A DNA stretch of 64,000 bases, taken from the NCBI RefSeq assembly GCF_003473295.1, contig NZ_QRMP01000017.1, forward strand, positions 11,586-75,585, written 5' to 3'. Positions 61,448 through 64,000 of the stretch are shown one piece after another. Position 1 is the first letter of the stretch; each line of letters begins with the position of its first letter. The notes beneath the pieces were generated by a model that saw only the letters and a program-made list of their open reading frames with translations, ran no database searches and was not told the origin of the DNA. The position numbers and the translations under genes are program-made. Source of the stretch: Parabacteroides sp. AM08-6 (GTDB lineage Bacteria > Bacteroidota > Bacteroidia > Bacteroidales > Tannerellaceae).

Positions 61448-63165
61448 TCATCTTTATCATATACAATTCCCCATTTATCCAGCATTTCGAAATCTGCTTT
61501 TTTCAGTCCCATTTTCCAGAAAGGAACCGGTTCGTCGTGATCACCCAAAAACATGCGGTCACGTACGGTAAAAGCACTGCTCGTCAAAGCCAATGTCGAA
61601 TCCGACTCATCGGTTCTTACGCCCGCAATATCCAACATCGTATGGAAAACACTATTTGTACTTACCGGCACTGACTCATGCGCAAGGGCAGTCTGGTATT
61701 TTTCGGGAAATATATCACGATATTCTTCAGAAAACCAGAGAATATAAGGTATATGCAATTGATAATAAGTCGGTATCGGCGACGCATGCAAATAACGGTT
61801 GCGGGAATCATCGAATATGTCTTCACCATGGTCACTCAAATAAAGCATGGAAGCACATGCGCCTGTTTTTTCCAAAAGCCCGGCCACTTCACTCAGAACA
61901 TAATCCGTATAATGGATTGAATTATCATAAGCATTGCGCAACTCTTTTTTATATGAGGCCCGGATTCCTTCCGCTTTATCAGGCATATAAAAGCAAAATT
62001 CCTTAGGATAACGTTCATGGTAATTAAAATGCGAACCATAGGTATGCAAAACGATAAACATATTATCGTCCGTCTTTTTCAGTTCCTTTTCCAGATAGGG
62101 CAACAAAGCCCCATCATGCAAAGATGTCAGGTAAGAACCGGTTTTAAACGAACTCATATCGATAAAAGTATCCGCTTCCCGGTAAAAAGCGCCAATCATT
62201 GAGGTAGTCAGTTTCTGATTGGCGATTACCAACGTTCGGAAACCGGCCTCCTTAAAAGCCGTCACAATACTTTTCTCATCGTAAATAACACCGTAATTTT
62301 CAGCACTGGCAGCCGAAAGGATAATCGGAACACTCTTATGTGTATTATTCGATTGTGTAATCACATCCTTAAAATGGACCAGTCCGTTCAGTTTTTCCAA
62401 CCGGGGCGTAGTCTTCCTTTCATATCCGTACAAGCTCCATTCCATGGCACGGGAAGTTTCGCCCACTACCAAGACATAGATTTCACGCTTACCGTCCGCA
62501 TGAGCAAAACGGCTCGAATTAAACTTAAAATCGGCAGAGGTAAGATGATAATTAGCATTCTTCTCCGATTTCGTTACGGCAAAATACAAGTTATAAAGTG
62601 CATTGGCCGGATAGATATCATTTTTAAGTGAGAAAAGGAAATCCTGCAACGGAGCCAAACAGCAGAACAAGACACCAACCAAGAACATTCCGAAACTTCT
62701 TACAGCCCATTTCTTACGGAAAGATACGGAAAGTTTCTCTTTCATCCGTATCGAATGATAAGCCAACCACAAAGTAGGCAAGGTATAAAAGAAAAACACA
62801 CAAATGATAACCAGAAAAATATTTCCCAACAATTCGCTTGCTTCAGACGCATTGGAACTGGTTAGATTCAAAAACATATCCACAGCGATAACCGATTCGC
62901 CAAACAGATACAACAAGACTAACTGACCGCCATCCAATATCACCTTGGGGAGCAAACACCATACAACGATACCCGGCTTCTTAGCCAACAACAGGACCGC
63001 ATACCAGAAAGCCAACGGCAACAACAAAGAAGCAATCCCCACAGTGACAGGCAAAAGTTCAGTAAAAAACAGCACACAGTTCGGGATAATAAACAATAAC
63101 CCGAACAGGAAATATGCATGTTTCTGTGAAGATAACCAATGTATGATATTAAAAAAAAACTTCAT
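61444..63165 (-). CDS. Phosphoethanolamine transferase (EptA-like, sulfatase superfamily)
   Basis: An inner membrane enzyme that moves phosphoethanolamine from phosphatidylethanolamine to lipid A or another periplasmic glycan. The ATG at 63165 (MKFFFNIIHWLSSQKHAYFL) is used rather than a TTG 11 codons upstream. Five N-terminal helices (~1-170) precede the periplasmic catalytic domain. That domain contains VLVVGETSRAMEWSLYGYER with nucleophile Thr237, NNTHKSVPII, LHTYGSHFNYHERYP and LYLSDHGEDIFDD with metal ligands. 573 aa. It is first in a transcript with the hybrid kinase. Confidence 0.9.
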   Translation of the reverse strand: MKFFFNIIHWLSSQKHAYFLFGLLFIIPNCVLFFTELLPVTVGIASLLLPLAFWYAVLLLAKKPGIVVWCLLPKVILDGGQLVLLYLFGESVIAVDMFLNLTSSNASEASELLGNIFLVIICVFFFYTLPTLWLAYHSIRMKEKLSVSFRKKWAVRSFGMFLVGVLFCCLAPLQDFLFSLKNDIYPANALYNLYFAVTKSEKNANYHLTSADFKFNSSRFAHADGKREIYVLVVGETSRAMEWSLYGYERKTTPRLEKLNGLVHFKDVITQSNNTHKSVPIILSAASAENYGVIYDEKSIVTAFKEAGFRTLVIANQKLTTSMIGAFYREADTFIDMSSFKTGSYLTSLHDGALLPYLEKELKKTDDNMFIVLHTYGSHFNYHERYPKEFCFYMPDKAEGIRASYKKELRNAYDNSIHYTDYVLSEVAGLLEKTGACASMLYLSDHGEDIFDDSRNRYLHASPIPTYYQLHIPYILWFSEEYRDIFPEKYQTALAHESVPVSTNSVFHTMLDIAGVRTDESDSTLALTSSAFTVRDRMFLGDHDEPVPFWKMGLKKADFEMLDKWGIVYDKDE

Positions 63166-63238
63166 CGATTTTTCGCCGTAAATACCTAATTTAATCAACT
63201 ATTCTCCTCTCTTTCTGAAAAATATCTTCAGTAACTTA

Positions 63239-63246
63239 CAAAAGTA
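63239..63246 (-). promoter_or_regulatory. -7 promoter element of the pEtN transferase-kinase operon
   Basis: Minus strand TACTTTTG followed by TA, 73 bases upstream of the ATG at 63165. Confidence 0.5.
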
Positions 63247-63328
63247 GATGTTATCTCTCATATAAGCATACAGCAGAAGCACAAAAAAAGTTATTTCAAG
63301 TTAGTTGCATTTCCGTTACACCCCTGTT

Positions 63329-63430
63329 TCAACCTTTCACCTTTTTCCAATATTCACCGACCGATTTCTTTACCTCCTTGTGCAACAACAAAATACCTAT
63401 CAGGTTCGGCAATGTCACAAATAGACTGAC
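63329..63430 (-). pseudogene. C-terminal remnant of an amino-acid/cation symporter (33 codons)
   Basis: Minus strand reading from 63430 to the TGA at 63331-63329 gives VSLFVTLPNLIGILLLHKEV and then KKSVGEYWKKVKG. This looks like the last membrane helix and cytoplasmic tail of an AGCS (sodium:alanine/glycine) symporter, where LPNLIxILLL..V...EYW is typical. It has no start codon or promoter and begins one base after the stop codon of the small conserved gene at 63432, in another frame. The rest of the transporter is absent, so it is most likely the scar of a deletion. The family call is tentative because only 33 residues remain. Confidence 0.5.
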
Positions 63431-63431
63431 C

Positions 63432-63782
63432 TCAGACTGCACTGATTTTCTGAATAACACGGATAAACTCCTCATTTGTAATATCGAATACCGGCTCTTT
63501 ATAATTCACATAGTCCTCAAAATAATCACTGGCTATATCCGCTACAATCTCTGCTCCGTCCAATCCAAATGAATCGAGCAATTTCTCCGCTTTTGTACGA
63601 ACCTGGCGTATGACTTGCAAACGGTCTTCGTAGCGCTCCGGCTTTTCTTGCTCCGTAACATGCTCATTGCGGGCTATCAAATAGATAATCGTATAAAACT
63701 TATCCACATTACCGAACACCGGTACAAACAGCATTTTCTTTTCTTCCGGCAATGCAGCCAAAGTATCTTGTATTTTTGTCAT
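63432..63782 (-). CDS. Conserved small protein of unknown function (116 aa)
   Basis: Begins MTKIQDTLAALPEEKKMLFV. A mostly helical, acidic, cytoplasmic protein (RYEDRLQVIRQVRTKAEKLL; DYFEDYVNYKEPVFDITNEE) with no signal peptide or metal motif. It has its own promoter box 22 bases upstream. I do not recognise a family. It ends VIQKISAV, immediately before the transporter remnant, so its C-terminus may have been altered if the adjoining deletion reached into it. Confidence 0.65.
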   Translation of the reverse strand: MTKIQDTLAALPEEKKMLFVPVFGNVDKFYTIIYLIARNEHVTEQEKPERYEDRLQVIRQVRTKAEKLLDSFGLDGAEIVADIASDYFEDYVNYKEPVFDITNEEFIRVIQKISAV

Positions 63783-63803
63783 ATTTCTTATTTATCAAAA
63801 ATA

Positions 63804-63811
63804 CAAAGGTA
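63804..63811 (-). promoter_or_regulatory. -7 promoter element of the 116-residue protein gene
   Basis: Minus strand TACCTTTG followed by TA, 22 bases before the ATG at 63782. Confidence 0.5.
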
Positions 63812-64000
63812 TGGATTTTTATCTTTTCCGTATCCTCCATTTATCTTCTTTATAAAACTTTTTTCTTCAGCCAGCAATGCCTCGTACTTTCAAGTATTAA
63901 TGAGAAAGTTACAAGGATACATCTTAACGAAATCAGGGAACGTATTTGAAAATTGTTGCCACAGGGCAAACGCATTAGGAATAAAAATCAAAAGCCCCTT
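63812..64000. other. Right-edge sequence without an assigned gene
   Basis: No gene can be supported in these bases. The last ~60 bases (from TTGAAAATTGTTGCCACAGG at 63947) are open in several frames to the edge, so a gene could extend from outside. Nothing diagnostic is visible. Confidence 0.3.

Noticed and set aside
1..64000. CRISPR arrays, complete IS elements, rRNA operons, prophage or restriction-modification systems
   Set aside because: I looked for regularly spaced repeats, transposase or recombinase motifs (DDE, intact RHRY), methylase/endonuclease motifs and rRNA signature segments and saw none. The only recombinase trace is the integrase stump at 37969.

Overview
The window looks like a chromosomal segment from a gut Bacteroidales bacterium, most like Parabacteroides (the genus is inferred from gene content and protein style, not from a database match). 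The best direct evidence for the phylum is the promoter type. At least twenty genes are preceded by the Bacteroidetes -7 element TAnnTTTG, and the tRNA-Ser gene has a full TTTG-N20-TATCTTTG promoter. Shine-Dalgarno sequences are not evident. The content is mostly core metabolism and housekeeping, with a few decayed loci.

Layout. 1-6.6 kb: 5' part of pheT, a TPR protein, lepA-trmD and a lipoprotein. 6.7-16 kb: carbohydrate genes (GH3 glycosidase, glgB-manA) and a cation/H+ antiporter translationally coupled to a GH140-like glycosidase. 16-24.7 kb: a fused MNT-HEPN protein, a three-gene unit of an unannotated 40-residue ORF plus sbcD-sbcC, an AspT/YidE-type transporter and a THUMP-like methyltransferase. 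24.7-29.5 kb: an operon of GH78 rhamnosidase, glycerate kinase and GntP permease. 30-32.8 kb: a two-domain retropepsin-like protease divergent from a wrecked two-component system. 32.8-36.3 kb: iorA-iorB-tlpA-EFR1 ferredoxin operon, then mltG. 37.7-38.3 kb: tRNA-Ser(GCT) followed by the stump of a tyrosine integrase and short repeats, a probable scar of an integrative element. 38.3-49.8 kb: a large exported MG2/plug protein, pyridoxamine kinase, PanE, a 1000-residue Tat-exported tandem FAD protein, a half-size HU-like protein, a small membrane protein, and a membrane-bound TPR-AraC regulator with an SDR. 49.9-57.2 kb: lemA-M48 protease, M24 peptidase, alkaline phosphatase, and pyrB-pyrI-flavin reductase-outer membrane protein. 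57.2-63.8 kb: sigma-54 response regulator, hybrid sensor kinase coupled to a phosphoethanolamine transferase, a 34-codon remnant of a transporter and a small conserved protein.

Working together. The clearest functional units are: (i) the indolepyruvate oxidoreductase, whose alpha subunit lacks the usual C-terminal ferredoxin domain while a ferredoxin is encoded at the end of the same operon; (ii) SbcCD with its small leader ORF; (iii) the rhamnosidase-glycerate kinase-permease operon; (iv) the pEtN transferase-kinase-regulator group, which suggests an envelope-stress or lipid A modification circuit; and (v) the pyrimidine genes pyrBI.

I found no CRISPR array, complete mobile element, rRNA or convincing new defence system. 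The most informative unusual items are three decay scars: an out-of-frame kinase/regulator deletion, the tRNA-associated integrase stump and the transporter tail at 63.3 kb. The small sbcD leader gene and the odd domain architectures come next.
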